From Phycisphaerae bacterium (GTDB lineage Bacteria; Planctomycetota; Phycisphaerae; Tepidisphaerales; Tepidisphaeraceae): a stretch of 6,843 bases of DNA. The stretch spans positions 1-6,843 of the forward strand of contig JACMJD010000061.1 in the NCBI GenBank assembly GCA_014380825.1, read 5' to 3'. The translations under genes were made by a program, and so were the position numbers. Positions 6,770 to 6,843 of this stretch are shown piece after piece (position 1 is the stretch's first letter; each line of letters starts with the position of its first letter). A model generated the notes under the pieces. The model saw only the letters and a program-made list of their open reading frames with translations, had not been told where the DNA came from and made no database searches.

Positions 6770-6773
6770 CTCC
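6770..6773 (-). promoter_or_regulatory. Ribosome binding site of the S41 protease gene
   Basis: GGAG on the minus strand (6773-6770) lies nine bases before the ATG at 6760 and supports that start. Confidence 0.6.
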
Positions 6774-6780
6774 AGATCGT

Positions 6781-6799
6781 CGTTCGCGCAGCGCGAACG
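6781..6799. repeat. Perfect 8-bp inverted repeat in the protease leader
   Basis: CGTTCGCG (6781-6788) and CGCGAACG (6792-6799) are perfect reverse complements separated by CAG. The element lies 21 bases upstream of the protease ATG, between a possible -10 box and the ribosome binding site. It could be an operator or a short leader hairpin. In a GC-rich genome an 8-bp match is also possible by chance. Confidence 0.4.
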
Positions 6800-6807
6800 C
6801 GATGAGC

Positions 6808-6813
6808 ATTCTA
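6808..6813 (-). promoter_or_regulatory. Possible -10 box for the protease-tsaD-nnrD operon
   Basis: TAGAAT on the minus strand matches TATAAT at five of six positions, 47 bases upstream of the protease ATG. No good -35 hexamer is seen at 16-18 bases further upstream. If used, it would place the inverted repeat 6781-6799 in the 5' leader. Weak call. Confidence 0.25.
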
Positions 6814-6843
6814 GTCCGGTGATCGCGCATCTCCCAGCGTCCA

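Noticed and set aside
6101..6805. 234-residue open frame on the plus strand running past the protease start
   Set aside because: Antisense shadow with His/Arg-rich composition; the protease on the other strand has all of its catalytic motifs.
1..6843. High frequency of GATC and several GCGATCGC octamers across all genes, for example near 521, 3161, 3511 and 4930
   Set aside because: It may reflect frequent GAT and ATC codons in a GC-rich genome, and I could not compute enrichment. A genome-wide Markov-corrected count would be needed before comparing it with cyanobacterial HIP1.

Overview
The window reads as a chromosomal segment of a GC-rich bacterium with compact, operon-organised genes. 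I infer a planctomycete, most likely of the Phycisphaerae type. The grounds are the Thr/Pro-rich TTRP and TTQP stretches in the two exported proteins and some sequence quirks of the TsaD homologue. This placement is an inference, since no rRNA or marker search could be run. About 97% of the window is coding and no mobile genes were seen.

Left part (1-2361, minus strand): a type II ABC importer of the BtuFCD/FecBCD superfamily, in the order lipoprotein binding protein, permease, ATPase. The ATPase is cut by the window edge. The binding protein and permease overlap by ATGA and the ATPase follows after 21 bases, so this is one operon. A strong-looking sigma70-type promoter (perfect TTGACA, 17-base spacer, TACCAT) sits so close to the binding-protein ATG that the message may be leaderless. 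No cobalamin riboswitch is visible, so the substrate (cobalamin, haem or a siderophore) stays open.

Middle (2474-3241, plus strand): a divergently transcribed, unrecognised 255-residue protein. It is a long coiled coil with a degenerate heptad-phased repeat and a single membrane helix at the extreme C-terminus. It has a clear Shine-Dalgarno and is the least explained gene here. Between its stop and the next gene lies a 38-base near-perfect palindrome (3260-3297) that also contains the stop codon of the convergent gene.

Right part (3289-6760, minus strand): a three-gene operon encoding a carboxy-terminal processing protease (S41, PDZ domain, intact Ser/Lys dyad), TsaD (tRNA t6A synthesis) and a single-domain ADP-dependent NAD(P)H-hydrate dehydratase (NnrD). 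They are joined by an 11-base gap and an ATGA overlap. The protease leader (6761-6843) holds a GGAG ribosome binding site and a perfect 8-bp inverted repeat. The products act in separate processes (envelope proteolysis, tRNA modification, cofactor repair), so this is a housekeeping operon rather than one pathway.

I found no CRISPR array, RNA gene, insertion sequence or clearly new system. The points most worth a second look are the repeat-built tail-anchored coiled-coil protein, the palindrome at the convergent gene ends and the apparently leaderless promoter.
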